NCBI RefSeq assembly: GCF_000003815.2
Contig: NC_049990.1
Span: forward strand, 16,577,860-16,641,859
Reading direction: 5' to 3'
From: Branchiostoma floridae
Taxonomy: Eukaryota; Chordata; Leptocardii; Amphioxiformes; Branchiostomatidae
Length of the DNA stretch: 64,000 nucleotides
The notes under the pieces were generated by a model that was not told the DNA's origin, did not search any database, and worked only from the letters and a program-made list of their open reading frames with translations. The position numbers were made by a program, and so were the translations under genes. Of the stretch, positions 63,905 to 64,000 are shown piece by piece. The stretch's first letter is position 1. Every line of letters starts with the position of its first letter.

Positions 63905-64000
63905 CCCCAAGCAGATCCTACAGTGCCATAAGATAGTATCAAAGCTGGCCAAGGAGTGTAGCCGGCTAAGGGAGTCACCAGATCCACTAGCTCTAGAGCG
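63905..64000. mobile_element. Left end of a TAATCTCCAAGCAG MITE, cut by window edge
   Basis: 'ttaatccccaagcagatcctacagtgccataagatagtatcaaagctgg' matches the termini of the element at 37178-37348. The right end is outside the window. Confidence 0.65.

Noticed and set aside
63978-64000. Window end resembles a cloning-vector polylinker (gatccactagctctagagcg)
   Set aside because: One base differs from the common BamHI-SpeI-XbaI polylinker and the sequence continues a genomic MITE copy; too short to decide, so not annotated as vector.

Overview
The window is invertebrate deuterostome genomic DNA. A cephalochordate (amphioxus, Branchiostoma) is the most likely source. The evidence is multi-exon genes with GT-AG introns, two genes that match vertebrate SHOX/SHOX2 and RSRC1, tRNA-derived SINEs, many small foldback (MITE-like) DNA elements, 5'-truncated LINEs and many minisatellites. 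The genus is inferred from gene content and repeat style; no search was run. No bacterial, organellar, CRISPR or viral gene was seen.

Two real genes are present, arranged head to head. The first is a Shox homeobox gene on the minus strand. Its start exon (14282-14522, MEELTAFVSKSFD...) is followed by an 11.6-kb intron and then the homeobox exon (2397-2602), which stops at homeodomain residue 46. The last exon(s), carrying VWFQNRRAK and the C-terminus, lie left of the window. A 30-nt in-frame copy of the 5' end of the homeobox exon (2693-2722) has its own acceptor and donor and looks like a cassette mini-exon. The second gene is a complete Rsrc1 (SR-related splicing protein) on the plus strand. 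It has 8 coding exons (31983-61233), a predicted 313 aa product, a YY1-type core promoter and an AATAAA site at 61703.

Layout: 1-14.5 kb, Shox exons and intron with minisatellites (1.66-2.4, 3.8-5.5, 5.6-5.9 kb), LINE tails and a hAT-like MITE. 14.5-15.2 kb, GC-rich Shox promoter with homeodomain-type sites. 15.2-31.8 kb, intergenic DNA with SINEs, foldback elements, a roughly 195-bp satellite and microsatellites. 31.8-37 kb, Rsrc1 promoter and exons 1-4, with a decayed LINE in intron 2 and a SINE touching exon 4. 36.4-58.6 kb, the long Rsrc1 introns 4 and 5. These hold several GC-rich, TAAT/PBX-HOX-motif-rich blocks that look like regulatory elements amid repeats. 58-61.2 kb, exons 6-8 with three copies of one palindromic MITE, one of them nested. 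61.2-64 kb, 3' flank with a 27-bp minisatellite, a minisatellite element shared with 25.9 kb, a long foldback and a LINE C-terminal fragment.

How it fits together: SHOX2 and RSRC1 are immediate divergent neighbours in human, so this window shows the same pair in the same orientation. The simplest reading is a genomic regulatory block in which a developmental homeobox gene keeps its enhancers inside the introns of a housekeeping neighbour. The motif-dense blocks in Rsrc1 introns, including three exact TGATGGATGG PBX-HOX decamers and a four-copy TTTATGG cluster, are the candidates. The other notable feature is local remodelling of the Shox homeobox exon: its 5' end is duplicated into a mini-exon and its 3' end with the splice donor is amplified into a tandem array.
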